From: Hyphomicrobiales bacterium
GTDB taxonomy: Bacteria > Pseudomonadota > Alphaproteobacteria > Rhizobiales > Rhizobiaceae
Direction: 5' to 3'
Length of the DNA: 64,000 nt
NCBI GenBank assembly: GCA_900468625.1
Contig: UBUL01000009.1
Coordinates: forward strand, 1-64,000
In this document: positions 7,843 to 17,060 of the stretch, one piece after another
How the letters are laid out: each line of letters starts with the position of its first letter
How positions within the stretch are numbered: position 1 is the first letter of the stretch
Translations under genes and position numbers: made by a program
The notes under the pieces: generated by a model
The model's database searches: none
What the model was told of the DNA's origin: nothing
Seen by the model: only the letters and a program-made list of their open reading frames with translations

Positions 7843-9044
7843 TAACAAGCGAGATCGGCGACGACCGAGTCGAGAACCAGCATTCCCGCAGGCGTGCAGC
7901 GCAGGCGGGAATTGCCGATGCGCTCTATGAAGCCGTGTTCCAGTAAAAATGCCTCGCGCTGCGGATCGGGATCGCGGCCGGAAAGCTGCTGCCAGCGGGC
8001 GAGATCGACGCCTTCGCGCAGCCGCAAACCCATCAGCAGCAGTTCGTCGGCCTGCTCGTCGAATCCAAGCATTTCCTGGTCGATCATGCCGTGACCGTCG
8101 CGTTCGACCGTCTCGAGCCAGCTTTCCGGCTTGCGTTCGGTGGCCGTCGCCAGCTTCTGCGGTCCGCGGGTCAGGCGCCCATGCGCGCCGGGGCCGATGC
8201 CGGCATAGTCGCCATAGCGCCAATAGGTAAGGTTGTGCCGGCTTTCGGCGCCGGGACGGGCGTGATTGGAGACTTCGTAGGCGGGCATGCCCTCGCGCTC
8301 GGTAATCTCCTGCGTGGCCTCATAGAGCAGCGCCGATTGATCCCCATCGGGCACGATCAGCTTGCCTGCCTTGTGAAGGCCGTAGAAGGGCGTTCCCTCC
8401 TCGATCGTCAGCTGGTAGAGCGAGAGGTGATCGACTGCATAGGAGATCGCCTCTTTCAGCTCGCGCTCCCATTCCTCGACGGTCTGATTGGGGCGGGCAT
8501 AGATAAGATCGAAAGACATACGCGGGAAGATCTCCCGCGCCAGCCTGATCGCCTTCAGCGCATCCTCGACATTGTGCAAGCGTCCGAGAAACTTCAGGTC
8601 ACGGTCGTTCAGTGCCTGCACGCCCATCGACACGCGGTTGACGCCGGCCGCGCGATAGCCGCGAAAGCGCTCCGCCTCGACGCTGGACGGATTGGCCTCC
8701 ATGGTGATTTCGATGCCGTCGGGTACATGCCAGGTCCTGGCGATGCCCTCGATGATCGCGCCGACCGTCTCCGGCTTCATAAGGGAGGGGGTGCCGCCGC
8801 CGAGGAAGACGCTGGTGACCGTTTTCGGGCCGCTGATCATCCGCATCGTCGCCATTTCCTTGAGGAAAGCGGCGGCGAAGCGCTCCTGGTCGACCGGCTG
8901 ATGGCGGACGTGGCTGTTGAAATCGCAATAGGGACACTTGGCCGCGCAAAAAGGCCAATGGACATAGACACCGAAACCGGGCTCGCCGGTATCGGGCAGC
9001 AATTGCGCCCCGCGCATCAGGTCCTGTGTATCCACGATTTCCAC
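7842..9044 (-). CDS. hemW: HemW-like radical SAM protein (heme chaperone, HemN family)
   Basis: A 400-residue radical SAM protein. The [4Fe-4S] motif FCAAKCPYCDF gives Cys33, Cys37 and Cys40, followed by GGGTPS near residue 92 and the HemN-like C-terminal domain. It is of HemW length and shares HemW's operon position beside rdgB, as in E. coli; HemW binds and transfers heme and lacks coproporphyrinogen dehydrogenase activity. The start is uncertain: GTG at 9044, GTG at 9035 (after GGAAATC) or ATG at 9017 are all possible. It is the last gene of the rph-VOC-rdgB-hemW operon, 9 bp after rdgB. Confidence 0.9.
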   Translation of the reverse strand: MEIVDTQDLMRGAQLLPDTGEPGFGVYVHWPFCAAKCPYCDFNSHVRHQPVDQERFAAAFLKEMATMRMISGPKTVTSVFLGGGTPSLMKPETVGAIIEGIARTWHVPDGIEITMEANPSSVEAERFRGYRAAGVNRVSMGVQALNDRDLKFLGRLHNVEDALKAIRLAREIFPRMSFDLIYARPNQTVEEWERELKEAISYAVDHLSLYQLTIEEGTPFYGLHKAGKLIVPDGDQSALLYEATQEITEREGMPAYEVSNHARPGAESRHNLTYWRYGDYAGIGPGAHGRLTRGPQKLATATERKPESWLETVERDGHGMIDQEMLGFDEQADELLLMGLRLREGVDLARWQQLSGRDPDPQREAFLLEHGFIERIGNSRLRCTPAGMLVLDSVVADLAC

Positions 9045-9053
9045 GAAGTGAGC

Positions 9054-9698
9054 TTACGCCTCCAGGCACGTTTCGACAAAGACCTTGAAGGCGCGGGCAC
9101 GATGCGACAGCGCGTGCTCGTCGCCGCGCTTCCAGCCATGTTTCTGGTCGGCGCTCATCTCGCCAAAGGTGGTCTCATAACCCTTGGGTTTGAAGATCGG
9201 ATCGTAGCCGAAGCCTTGGCCGCCGCGTGGCGGCCAGACGACGGTGCCTTCGGCCTCGCCGCGGAAAAGCTCGGTATGTCCGTCCGGCCAGGCAAGGCAG
9301 AGCACGCTGACGAAGCGCGCCGTGCGGCTTTCCGGAGAACTGGCTCCAGCCTTTTCGAGGGCGGTCTCGACCTTCCGCATCGCCATCGCGAAATCGCGCG
9401 TGCCGTCAGCGGTTTCAGCCCAGTTGGCGGTGTAGACGCCGGGATCGCCGCCAAGCGCATCGATGACGAGGCCGGAATCGTCGGAAAGAGCCGGCAGACC
9501 GGAGGCCTGCGCCGAGGCAAGCGCCTTGATCGCGGCGTTTTCCTCGAACGTCGTGCCGGTTTCATCCGGTTCGATGAAGTTGAGGTCGGCAGCCGATGTG
9601 GCGGTAAAGCCGAAGGGGCCGATCAGGTCCTGTATCTCGCGGATCTTGCCGGCATTGTGGCTGGCGACGACGATGGTCTTGGTGTCGAGCTTGCGCAT
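9054..9698 (-). CDS. rdgB: dITP/XTP pyrophosphatase (non-canonical purine NTPase)
   Basis: This 214-residue HAM1/RdgB-family hydrolase removes dITP, ITP and XTP from the nucleotide pool. Signature segments are present: [14 protein letters not shown] near the N-terminus, [12 protein letters not shown] in the middle, and [10 protein letters not shown] towards the C-terminus. I chose the ATG at 9698, preceded by AGGAC, over an in-frame ATG 14 codons upstream that would overlap the preceding gene's end. It is the third gene of a four-gene minus-strand operon. Confidence 0.95.
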   Translation of the reverse strand: MRKLDTKTIVVASHNAGKIREIQDLIGPFGFTATSAADLNFIEPDETGTTFEENAAIKALASAQASGLPALSDDSGLVIDALGGDPGVYTANWAETADGTRDFAMAMRKVETALEKAGASSPESRTARFVSVLCLAWPDGHTELFRGEAEGTVVWPPRGGQGFGYDPIFKPKGYETTFGEMSADQKHGWKRGDEHALSHRARAFKVFVETCLEA

Positions 9699-9709
9699 GT
9701 GCTGTCCTG

Positions 9710-10126
9710 TCAAAGGCCCCAGATGCGGGGTTCGGCGCATTCCAGGCTGTTGCCGGCTGGATCGCGGAAATAGATCGATCGGCCGCCGTTCGGCCAGTGA
9801 AAATCGGCTTCGATGGCGATGCCGGCGGCTTTCAGCTTCTGCGCCATTGCCTCGATATCGTCGCCGTCCACGCGGAAGCAGACATGACCATGCCCCTTCG
9901 TGCCATGCGGTGGCACGGGCAGGGCGCCCGGCTCGTGCGGTTTGACCGTTTCCTTGCTGTTGAAGATCAGCAGTACGCCCGGCCCGCAGCGATAGAAAAC
10001 GTGTCGGTTGCCGCCGCGCGAAATCTTCTGCAGATCGAGTATGCCGCCATAGAAGGCCTCGACCGCATCGAGATCGTCCGCATAGAGTGCAGTTTCAAGG
10101 ACGCCTGCGAGGGCTGGGTCAGCCAT
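9710..10126 (-). CDS. Glyoxalase/VOC-family protein
   Basis: A 138-residue vicinal-oxygen-chelate protein made of two beta-alpha-beta-beta-beta modules ([20 protein letters not shown] at the start; [10 protein letters not shown] and [11 protein letters not shown] later). Candidate metal ligands are the His in HGHVCF and the Glu in NSLECAEP. The substrate cannot be told from sequence; glyoxalase, dioxygenase and fosfomycin-resistance enzymes share this fold. It lies between rph and rdgB with 11-bp gaps on each side, so it is co-transcribed with nucleotide and RNA-processing genes. Confidence 0.85.
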   Translation of the reverse strand: MADPALAGVLETALYADDLDAVEAFYGGILDLQKISRGGNRHVFYRCGPGVLLIFNSKETVKPHEPGALPVPPHGTKGHGHVCFRVDGDDIEAMAQKLKAAGIAIEADFHWPNGGRSIYFRDPAGNSLECAEPRIWGL

Positions 10127-10137
10127 TCAAGATATCC

Positions 10138-10854
10138 TCAGGCAATGGCCTGCTTCTGCAGCTCCACCAGTTCGGCGATGCCGTTCTTGGCAAGGTGCAT
10201 CAGCGTGGCGAATTCCTCTTCGCTGAAGGGGGAGCCCTCAGCCGTTCCCTGGATCTCGACGATGCCGCCCTTGCCCGTCATGACGAAATTGGCGTCGGTT
10301 TCGGCCGAGGAGTCCTCAAGATAGTCGAGATCGATGACGGGTTGATCGGCGAAGATGCCGCAGGAAATAGCGGCGATGTGGTCCTTCAGCACGCGCTCGA
10401 CCTTGACCATGTTGCGGCTTTCCATCCATTTCAGGCAGTCGTAAAGCGCGATCCAGCCGCCGGTGATCGAGGCCGTGCGCGTGCCGCCATCCGCCTGGAT
10501 GACGTCGCAGTCGACGGTGATCTGGCGCTCGCCCAATTCCTTGAGGTCCACGACCGCGCGCAGCGACCGGCCGATGAGGCGCTGGATTTCCTGCGTGCGG
10601 CCGCCCTGCTTGCCGGCGGCAGCTTCGCGCTTCATACGCTCGCCTGTGGCGCGCGGCAGCATGCCGTATTCGGCCGTGACCCAGCCCTTGCCGCTGTTGC
10701 GCAGCCATGGCGGCGTCTTGTCTTCCAGGCTTGCCGTGCAGAGCACATGCGTATCGCCGAATTTCACCAGGCAGGAGCCTTCTGCGTGCTTGGAAAAATT
10801 GCGCTCGAACGATACCTTGCGCATCTGGTCGGTTTTTCTGCCTGAAGGCCGCAT
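10138..10854 (-). CDS. rph: Ribonuclease PH
   Basis: A 238-residue phosphorolytic 3'-5' exoribonuclease that trims tRNA 3' ends and degrades structured RNA. The N-terminus [17 protein letters not shown] is the standard RNase PH start, and the PH-domain motifs ([63 protein letters not shown]) are complete. It leads the rph-VOC-rdgB-hemW operon and is divergent from hrcA across about 170 bp. Confidence 0.97.
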   Translation of the reverse strand: MRPSGRKTDQMRKVSFERNFSKHAEGSCLVKFGDTHVLCTASLEDKTPPWLRNSGKGWVTAEYGMLPRATGERMKREAAAGKQGGRTQEIQRLIGRSLRAVVDLKELGERQITVDCDVIQADGGTRTASITGGWIALYDCLKWMESRNMVKVERVLKDHIAAISCGIFADQPVIDLDYLEDSSAETDANFVMTGKGGIVEIQGTAEGSPFSEEEFATLMHLAKNGIAELVELQKQAIA

Positions 10855-11026
10855 TCCACTCTCCTGAAAGTTTGTTGACCGCTTCTACGATCCACAGGCC
10901 GCTTTTGCAAAGGAAAAGCAGGCGGCAGAGCCGCTTGGCGGCCACGGCTGCATTTTTCCCTTTTGCCATTGCTAACCGAATGATTATATTTTGGCTAAGG
11001 CTCAACGGAATGGATCTGACAGCGAA

Positions 11027-12115
11027 ATGGTATTCACGACATCGTCGGTTTCGGATGTCATTGCTGCACTGGACGAACGCTCCAAGGAAATCTTCCGCCG
11101 CATCGTCGAAGGCTATCTGGAAAGCGGCGAGCCGTTGGGTTCGCGCAATCTCTCGCGCCTCTTGCCCATGTCGCTGTCGCCGGCTTCCGTGCGCAATGTC
11201 ATGAGCGATCTGGAAGAGCTGGGGCTGATCTATTCGCCGCATGTGAGCGCCGGCCGATTGCCGACTCAGGTGGGCCTGCGCTTTTTCGTCGATGCCTTCA
11301 TGCAGATCGGCGATCTCTCGGCCGAAGACCGCGCCAATATCGACCGGCAGGTGCGGGGCAGCAACCGCGACCAGCCGGTAGAATCGATGATGTCGGAGGC
11401 AAGCCGGGTGCTGTCGGGCATCTCGCGCGGCGCCGGCCTGGTGATCACCTCGAAGAGCGACCCGGTTCTCAAGCATGTGGAGTTCATCCGGCTGGAGCCG
11501 ACCAAGGCGCTTGCCGTGCTCGTTGGCGATCACGATCAGGTCGAAAATCGCATCATCGAACTGCCAGCCGGCACCACGTCCTCGCAGCTCACCGAAGCCG
11601 CCAACTTCCTCAACGCCCATATGACTGGCCAGACGATGCCGGAATTGCGGCGGCAATTGCAAAGCCTCAAGGAAAATGTGCGTCAGGAGCTGGATACCCT
11701 GTCCCATCAGCTGGTCGAGCGCGGTATAGCAGTCTGGTCCGGGGGCGATGACGACGGCAAGCCGACGCAGCTCATCGTGCGCGGCCAGTCCAATCTGCTC
11801 GCCGAGATCGGCGGTGCGGAGGATCTGGATCGCCTGCGGTTGCTCTTTGACGATCTGGAAAAGAAGGACAGCCTGATCGAGATCCTCAATCTTGCCGAAA
11901 GCGGGCCGGGCGTGCGCATCTTCATCGGATCGGAAAACAAGCTCTTCTCGCTGTCCGGTTCCTCGCTCATCGTTGCGCCCTATCGCGACGAAGATGATCG
12001 TATCGTCGGCGCGGTCGGCGTCATCGGCCCGACGCGGCTGAATTATGCCCGCATCGTGCCCATGGTGGACTATACGGCCCAGCTTGTTTCGAGGTTATCG
12101 CGGCCTGGGATGTGA
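11027..12115 (+). CDS. hrcA: Heat-inducible transcription repressor HrcA
   Basis: A 362-residue repressor that binds CIRCE operators of groESL-type operons. The winged-helix N-terminus (DERSKEIFRRIVEGYLESGE; SVRNVMSDLEELGLIYSPH) and the HrcA domain (GRLPTQVGLRFFVDAFM) are clear. I prefer the ATG at 11027 (MVFTTSSVSD); a TTG at 10991 would add 12 residues. No CIRCE element (TTAGCACTC-N9-GAGTGCTAA) is visible in this window, so its targets lie elsewhere. grpE follows after 144 bp with its own heat-shock promoter. Confidence 0.95.
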   Translation: MVFTTSSVSDVIAALDERSKEIFRRIVEGYLESGEPLGSRNLSRLLPMSLSPASVRNVMSDLEELGLIYSPHVSAGRLPTQVGLRFFVDAFMQIGDLSAEDRANIDRQVRGSNRDQPVESMMSEASRVLSGISRGAGLVITSKSDPVLKHVEFIRLEPTKALAVLVGDHDQVENRIIELPAGTTSSQLTEAANFLNAHMTGQTMPELRRQLQSLKENVRQELDTLSHQLVERGIAVWSGGDDDGKPTQLIVRGQSNLLAEIGGAEDLDRLRLLFDDLEKKDSLIEILNLAESGPGVRIFIGSENKLFSLSGSSLIVAPYRDEDDRIVGAVGVIGPTRLNYARIVPMVDYTAQLVSRLSRPGM

Positions 12116-12193
12116 CGGCAGCGGCCATATCCGGCCGGAGATGATTGCGGCGGTCGCGAAATGCCGCGAATTGGCTGTTCTTCTCGACAAAGC

Positions 12194-12222
12194 CTTGATT
12201 TTTTCCGGCCAAACCTCGATAT
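12194..12222 (+). promoter_or_regulatory. RpoH-type heat-shock promoter of grpE
   Basis: CTTGAT (12194-12199), a 17-nt spacer and CGATAT (12217-12222) match the alphaproteobacterial sigma-32 pattern CTTGAA-N17-CCATAT. It lies 38 bp before the grpE start and has the same geometry as the hsp20 promoter at 54859-54887. Confidence 0.6.
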
Positions 12223-12259
12223 CGGGCACATTCAAAGACCAAGCAATTCGGAGACCGTC

Positions 12260-12901
12260 ATGACCGACGAAACAACGAAAACCGGACCTGACGCCACGGC
12301 GGCCGACACGTCAGCGGAATTCGCGCAGGATGCTGCGGAAACCGTTGACACGGCCGAGCCGTCTCAGCCGGATCCGGTTGAGCTGCTGAAGGCCGAAAAC
12401 GGCGAACTGCGTGATCGCTACCTTCGTCTCGCCGCGGAGATGGACAACCTCCGTCGCCGCACCGAGCGCGACGTGAAGGATGCCAAGTCCTATTCCGTGG
12501 CAAGCTTCGCCCGCGACATGCTTTCGGTGGCGGACAATCTGCGCCGTACGCTGGATGCCATTCCGGCGGAAGCACGCGCCAGCGCCGATGCCGGCCTGAA
12601 CACGCTGATCGAAGGCGTGGAGATGACCGAGCGTTCGATGCTCTCGGCCCTGGAGCGTCACGGCGTGCGCCAGCTGGAGCCCGTCGGACAGAAGTTCGAC
12701 CCCAATTTCCACCAGGCCATGTTCGAAGTGCCGAACGCCGAAGTGCCGAACAATACCGTCGTGCAGGTGGTGCAGGCCGGCTTCGTCATTGGCGACCGCG
12801 TTCTGCGCCCGGCCATGGTCGGCGTTGCCAAGGGCGGCCCGAAGATCGTCGAAAATGCCGAGCAGGGCGCCAACAGCCCGCTGGACGAAAAGGACGCCTG
12901 A
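12260..12901 (+). CDS. grpE: Nucleotide exchange factor GrpE
   Basis: A 213-residue co-chaperone that releases ADP from DnaK. An acidic low-complexity N-terminus (about 1-50) is followed by the long dimerisation coiled coil ([26 protein letters not shown]) and the beta-rich DnaK-contact domain with [26 protein letters not shown]. The start ATG at 12260 is chosen because the translation upstream is not GrpE-like. hrcA-grpE adjacency is conserved; dnaKJ is not in the window. A bidirectional terminator separates it from ptsN. Confidence 0.97.
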   Translation: MTDETTKTGPDATAADTSAEFAQDAAETVDTAEPSQPDPVELLKAENGELRDRYLRLAAEMDNLRRRTERDVKDAKSYSVASFARDMLSVADNLRRTLDAIPAEARASADAGLNTLIEGVEMTERSMLSALERHGVRQLEPVGQKFDPNFHQAMFEVPNAEVPNNTVVQVVQAGFVIGDRVLRPAMVGVAKGGPKIVENAEQGANSPLDEKDA

Positions 12902-12915
12902 TCCTTTTTCGGGTA

Positions 12916-13016
12916 GCCCAATTCCAGGAAAAGTGCGCCGCGGTTTTCCGTCCGGAATTGTGTAAAAACAAAACGATGGAGCGTTTTCGCGATTCGAGGA
13001 AAGCGGAAAGGCTCCA
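12916..13016 (+). repeat. Dispersed repeat family A, copy 2
   Basis: It contains CAATTCCAGGAAAAGTGCG and GGTTTTCCGTCCGGAATTG, then a second hairpin half (GGAGCGTTTTCGCGATTCG...GGAAAGGCTCC). It is colinear with copy 1 at 17-115 and lies in the convergent grpE/ptsN gap. Confidence 0.75.
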
Positions 13017-13030
13017 GCGGCAACAAAAGA

Positions 13031-13069
13031 AAGAGCCGGACGACATCAGATCGTCCGGCTCTTGTTTTT
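13031..13069. terminator. Bidirectional terminator between grpE and ptsN
   Basis: AAGAGCCGGACGA (13031-13043) pairs perfectly with TCGTCCGGCTCTT (13051-13063). GTTTTTG follows on the plus strand, and the opposite side reads TTTCTTTTG, so it can serve both convergent genes. Confidence 0.85.
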
Positions 13070-13095
13070 GTCTTGGTTCGATGCGGCGCGGGCCG

Positions 13096-13560
13096 TCACG
13101 CAGCGTTGGATGCCTGCTCTTCGTTGAGGAATGCGTAGATGGCGGAGGCTGAATCGGTGGCCCGCAGCTTGGCGACCAGATCCTGGTCCCGCAGAACGCG
13201 CGCAATGCGCGACAGCGCCTTCAGGTGGTCGGCGCCAGCACCTTCGGGCGCGAGCAGCAGAAAGACGAGATCGACGGGCTGGTCGTCCAGGGCCTCGAAA
13301 TCGACAGGCGCTTCGAGACGCGCGAAAATGCCGGCGATAGACTTGATGTTGGCAAGCTTGCCATGCGGAATGGCGATGCCGTTGCCGACGCCGGTGGAGC
13401 CCAGGCGCTCGCGCTGCAGCACGACATCGAAAATTTCTCGCTCCGGCAGGCCCGTCAGCTTGGAGGCCTTGGTGGCCAGCTCCTGAAGCAGTTGTTTTTT
13501 GGAATTTGCCCTCAAGGCGGGTATGATCGCATCTTGCTGTAGCAAATCTGCCAATGCCAT
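13096..13560 (-). CDS. ptsN: PTS IIA-like nitrogen regulatory protein PtsN (EIIA-Ntr)
   Basis: A 154-residue EIIA-fructose/Ntr domain, the terminal phosphoacceptor of the nitrogen PTS (PtsP-NPr-PtsN), which in rhizobia affects potassium transport, ABC transporters and carbon/nitrogen balance. The phosphorylated histidine lies in GIAIPHGKL (His66). The rest of the EIIA fold (VDLVFLLLAPEG, DHLKALSRIARVLRD) is intact. It is the last gene of the lptCAB-rpoN-hpf-ptsN cluster, 88 bp after hpf, and ends at a shared terminator. Confidence 0.95.
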   Translation of the reverse strand: MALADLLQQDAIIPALRANSKKQLLQELATKASKLTGLPEREIFDVVLQRERLGSTGVGNGIAIPHGKLANIKSIAGIFARLEAPVDFEALDDQPVDLVFLLLAPEGAGADHLKALSRIARVLRDQDLVAKLRATDSASAIYAFLNEEQASNAA

Positions 13561-13648
13561 TCTCTTTTTCCTTCGTGTCGCCGAGAACCGATGACGAGCA
13601 AGCAGCGGCCGGTCGCCACTGGGCGCAGCCGCCGCTCATCTTCCATTC

Positions 13649-14224
13649 TCAGCCTTTGATATTGGCTGCGTCGATCCAGCCAATGTTACCGTCCTGGCGA
13701 CGGTAGACGATGTTCAGATGTTCCTTGCCGGGGCTGCGGAAGAGCAGCAACGGCTCGTCGGTCATGTCGAGCGCCATCACGGCCGTCGCAACCGACATGG
13801 TCTTCAATTGCTTCGTGCTCTCGGCAACGATCGCCGGTGCGAAATCGGCGGGAACCTCCTCGTCGTCATCGGGCACGCCGTCCATGACGGTGTAGGCGAC
13901 TTCAGCCTGGCCGTTCATATGGTTGCCGGCTTGATGGTCCTTGAGTTTGCGTTTGTAGCGGCGCAGGCGCTTTTCGATGCGCTCGGACGCTGCATCGAAG
14001 GCAAGCTGTGGGTCCATGGCTTCGCCGGCAGCATGCAGCACGACACCGCTGTCGAGATGAAGCTTGCAATCGGCCGCAAAGCGCGAACTGGACTTCTGCA
14101 CAGTTACCTGACCCGAATACCCCCCGTCGAAGTATTTGGTCACGGCCATACCGATCTGGTCTTCTATCCGTTGGCGGAAGGAGTCACCAATTTCCATATG
14201 TTTACCGGAGACACGCACACTCAT
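13649..14224 (-). CDS. hpf: Ribosome hibernation promoting factor, long form
   Basis: A 191-residue long-form HPF. The N-terminal YfiA/HPF ribosome-binding domain (MSVRVSGKHMEIGDSFRQRI to about residue 105) binds the 30S decoding region. An acidic linker (DGVPDDDEEVP) leads to the C-terminal dimerisation domain (KTMSVATAVMALDMTDEPLLLFRSP... VYRRQDGNIGWID) that pairs 70S ribosomes into 100S particles. It sits between rpoN and ptsN, the same order as in enterobacteria, which carry only the short form. The 254-bp gap upstream leaves room for its own promoter. Confidence 0.95.
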   Translation of the reverse strand: MSVRVSGKHMEIGDSFRQRIEDQIGMAVTKYFDGGYSGQVTVQKSSSRFAADCKLHLDSGVVLHAAGEAMDPQLAFDAASERIEKRLRRYKRKLKDHQAGNHMNGQAEVAYTVMDGVPDDDEEVPADFAPAIVAESTKQLKTMSVATAVMALDMTDEPLLLFRSPGKEHLNIVYRRQDGNIGWIDAANIKG

Positions 14225-14478
14225 GGAGTTTCCCTTCTTGTAGTGGTTATTGCGCGTATCAGTTTACGCCAAGCCTCAAGCTCATCCAAGCACTTCACGC
14301 AGTCAAAGGCAAATTGCGTATCTCGACCGCCTTTTGGATGGTGGGGATAAGTTTCATGGTCGTGCTGTCAGTCCTGCAGCGATTGCGGCGGGCTTCTAGC
14401 CTTGCCGCATGGGAAAGTCAACCGCGTCTTAACGGACTGTTAGGAGTCGGACATCCGGCGGTTGAAAGGCCGCAATCG

Positions 14479-16038
14479 TCAGAAACCGGAGACTTTGGCG
14501 AGCGCTCGTTTCTCGCGTCGGCGCTGTACCGACGAGGGAATGTTCATGGCTTCCCGGTATTTTGCAACCGTGCGGCGGGCAAGCTCGATCCCGCCCTTCT
14601 TCAGCGTATCGACGATATCGTCGTCGGACAGAACCGCATCCGGGCTTTCGTTCGAGATCAGCAGGCGGATCTTGTGGCGCACGGCCTCAGCCGAGTGGCT
14701 GTCGCCACCCTCGACGGCGCCGATCGAAACCGTGAAGAAATATTTGAGTTCGAACAGTCCGCGCGGCGTCAGCATATACTTGTTCGAGGTCACGCGGCTG
14801 ACCGTCGATTCATGCATCTTGATGGCATCCGCCACGGTTTTCAGATTGAGCGGCCGCAGGTGATCGACGCCATGCAGCAGGAACGCGTCCTGCTGCCTGA
14901 CGATCTCGCTTGCCACCTTCATGATCGTCTTGGCGCGCTGGTCCAGGCTGCGGGTCAGCCAATTGGCGTTCTGCAGACATTCCGACAGGAAGGCATGATC
15001 CTGGCTGGTCTTGGAGACGGATGCGAAATAGGACTGGCTCACCAGCACCCGCGGCAGCGCATCCGGATTGAGCTCCACCAGCCAGCTCCCGTCCGCGGCC
15101 GGACGCACGACGATATCGGGCATGATCGCCTCGGATATGTCGGTCTCGAAGCCGCTGCCGGGCTTGGGGTTGAGCTGGCGGATCTCCGCCATCATGTCGA
15201 GCAGGTCTTCCTCATCGACGCCGCAGAGCCGCTTCAGCGTGGCAAAATCGCGCCGGGCAAGCAGCTCGAGATTTTCTATCAGCCGCTCCATGGCGGGATC
15301 GAAGCGATCCTTCTGCCGGAGCTGGATTGCCAGGCACTCGCTGAGGGAGCGGGCAAAGACGCCGGGCGGATCGAGCTGCTGCAGGGCATCCAGCACGCGC
15401 TCCACGTCTATGAGCGCCGTGCCGAGGCGCTCTGCCGTTTCGCCGAGTTCGGCGCGCAGATAGCCGGCATCGTCGAGCTGATCGACGAGGTGCTGGGCAA
15501 TCAGCCGGTCGCCCATGGCGGGGAGCGAGAAGGGGATCTGTTCATTGAGATGATCGCGCAGCGACACCTGGCCCGCGACGAAATCGTCCAGATCGTAGCT
15601 TTCGCCGGCTTCGCCGCCGGGCATGGATTTCCACTGGCTGAGCAGCTCCGGCGCATCGGCGCGCTGCGGGCCGCCATCGTCGGGAAAGACGTCGCTGAAA
15701 TTGGTGTCGAGCTCCTCGCTCAGCCGGGTGGTATTGCCGGTGTTGTCGTTCTCGTACCAGTCGCTCGCAAGATCACCGGCGCCGCGGTCGGAGTCGTCGT
15801 CGCCATGGGATTCTTCCGCAGCTTCGAAACGGTCATCCTTGGTCTCGCGGTCCGCATTGCTGCCTATATCCTCGTCATTTGACGAAAATTCCAGCAGCGG
15901 GTTCTTCTCGACTTCCTGGGCGATGAATTGAGTGAGTTCGAAATGAGTCATCTGCAGCAACTGGATGGATTGCATCAGTTGCGGTGTCATCACCAGGCTC
16001 TGGCTTTGGCGCAGAAAAAGATTGGCCGATAGTGCCAT
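14479..16038 (-). CDS. rpoN: RNA polymerase sigma-54 factor RpoN
   Basis: A 519-residue sigma factor for nitrogen-regulated and other enhancer-dependent promoters. Region I is glutamine-rich (LRQSQSLVMTPQLMQSIQLL), region II is acidic, and region III carries the core-binding part, the helix-turn-helix and the RpoN box (ARRTVAKYREAMNIPSS) near the C-terminus. The ATG at 16038 (MALSANLFLRQ) gives the usual rhizobial N-terminus; a start at 16086 would add 16 residues without a ribosome-binding site. It lies about 200 bp downstream of lptB in the same orientation. One candidate target promoter is visible in the window, upstream of olsB. Confidence 0.97.
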   Translation of the reverse strand: MALSANLFLRQSQSLVMTPQLMQSIQLLQMTHFELTQFIAQEVEKNPLLEFSSNDEDIGSNADRETKDDRFEAAEESHGDDDSDRGAGDLASDWYENDNTGNTTRLSEELDTNFSDVFPDDGGPQRADAPELLSQWKSMPGGEAGESYDLDDFVAGQVSLRDHLNEQIPFSLPAMGDRLIAQHLVDQLDDAGYLRAELGETAERLGTALIDVERVLDALQQLDPPGVFARSLSECLAIQLRQKDRFDPAMERLIENLELLARRDFATLKRLCGVDEEDLLDMMAEIRQLNPKPGSGFETDISEAIMPDIVVRPAADGSWLVELNPDALPRVLVSQSYFASVSKTSQDHAFLSECLQNANWLTRSLDQRAKTIMKVASEIVRQQDAFLLHGVDHLRPLNLKTVADAIKMHESTVSRVTSNKYMLTPRGLFELKYFFTVSIGAVEGGDSHSAEAVRHKIRLLISNESPDAVLSDDDIVDTLKKGGIELARRTVAKYREAMNIPSSVQRRREKRALAKVSGF

Positions 16039-16234
16039 GGCGGACGCGAGACTCCCCTTGAACTCCTCGGGAATCCGCGCTTCCATCCATTAAAATCTTC
16101 GCGAAATTCCAACTGGCCCAAAAATTGCTTTTTTCTTGGATTTGGTCAAGCGGAACTGTGAAGCGGAAGTAGATTTCCGCCATGCAACGGCACGCCGGTA
16201 ATATTAGCGCGTGAAGGAATGGAATTTCAGCCTA

Positions 16235-17047
16235 TCAGAGGCTGAAATTGTCACCCAGATACAGCTTGCGTACTTCAGGATTGCTGACGATATCGTTCGC
16301 CCTGCCGTGCGTCAGCACCTCGCCCGCATGGATGATGTAGGCACGGTCGATGAGGCCGAGCGTCTCGCGAACATTGTGATCGGTAATCAACACGCCGATG
16401 CCGCGCGCGGTCAGGTGATGCACGAGGTTCTGAATGTCGGCGACCGAGATCGGATCGACGCCGGCGAAGGGCTCGTCGAGCAGCATGAAAGTCGGGTCGG
16501 TCGCCAGCGCGCGGGCGATTTCAAGGCGGCGGCGCTCGCCGCCCGAAAGGGCGATCGCCGGCATGGTGCGCAGATTGCGAATGTGGAACTCCTCCAGCAA
16601 TTCGTCGATCTTGCGCTCCCGCTTCGTCTTGTCCTTCTCATGGACTTCGAGTACGGCGCGGATGTTTTCTTCCACGGTCAGGCCGCGGAAGATCGAGGCT
16701 TCCTGCGGCAGGTAGCCGACGCCGAGCCGCGCGCGGCGGTACATCGGCATCGTTGTGACGTTGTTGCCGTCGATCTCGATCGTGCCTTCATCGACCGGCA
16801 CCAGTCCGGTGATCATGTAGAAGCAGGTGGTCTTGCCCGCACCGTTCGGCCCGAGCAGCCCCACGGCTTCGCCGCGGCGTACAACCAGCGAAACGCCGTT
16901 GACGACGCGCCGCCTGCCGTAGGTCTTGGTGAGGCCACGGGCGATCAGCGTGCCCTTATAGCGTGCCTTGTCCGCAGCCGGCGAGCCCGATGCTGCAGAA
17001 GACGGCCCGGGCACGCCGGGCAAAGTGGAGGTTGTCGATGTCGTCAC
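16235..17047 (-). CDS. lptB: LPS export ABC transporter ATP-binding protein LptB
   Basis: A 270-residue ATPase that powers lipopolysaccharide extraction by LptFG. Walker A (GPNGAGKTT), Q-loop (YLPQEASIF), signature (LSGGERRR), Walker B (FMLLDEPFAGVDP) and the H-loop histidine (ITDHNV) are all intact. The start is uncertain. GTG at 17047, 13 bp after the lptA stop, gives a normal length with a short Ser/Thr/Pro-rich leader; an ATG at 17137 would overlap lptA by 77 bp. It is the third gene of lptC-lptA-lptB. Confidence 0.95.
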   Translation of the reverse strand: MTTSTTSTLPGVPGPSSAASGSPAADKARYKGTLIARGLTKTYGRRRVVNGVSLVVRRGEAVGLLGPNGAGKTTCFYMITGLVPVDEGTIEIDGNNVTTMPMYRRARLGVGYLPQEASIFRGLTVEENIRAVLEVHEKDKTKRERKIDELLEEFHIRNLRTMPAIALSGGERRRLEIARALATDPTFMLLDEPFAGVDPISVADIQNLVHHLTARGIGVLITDHNVRETLGLIDRAYIIHAGEVLTHGRANDIVSNPEVRKLYLGDNFSL

Positions 17048-17060
17048 GAGGGAGCCGGTA

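Noticed and set aside
8091..9773. 560-residue open frame antisense to hemW and rdgB
   Set aside because: It mirrors the third-position GC bias of the real minus-strand genes, has a biased Gly/Ala/Arg/His composition, and lacks any recognisable motif. Both real genes on the other strand have complete catalytic motifs.
14008..15882. 624-residue open frame antisense to rpoN
   Set aside because: A shadow of the long, high-GC rpoN gene; no ribosome-binding site or domain, while rpoN has its diagnostic RpoN box.
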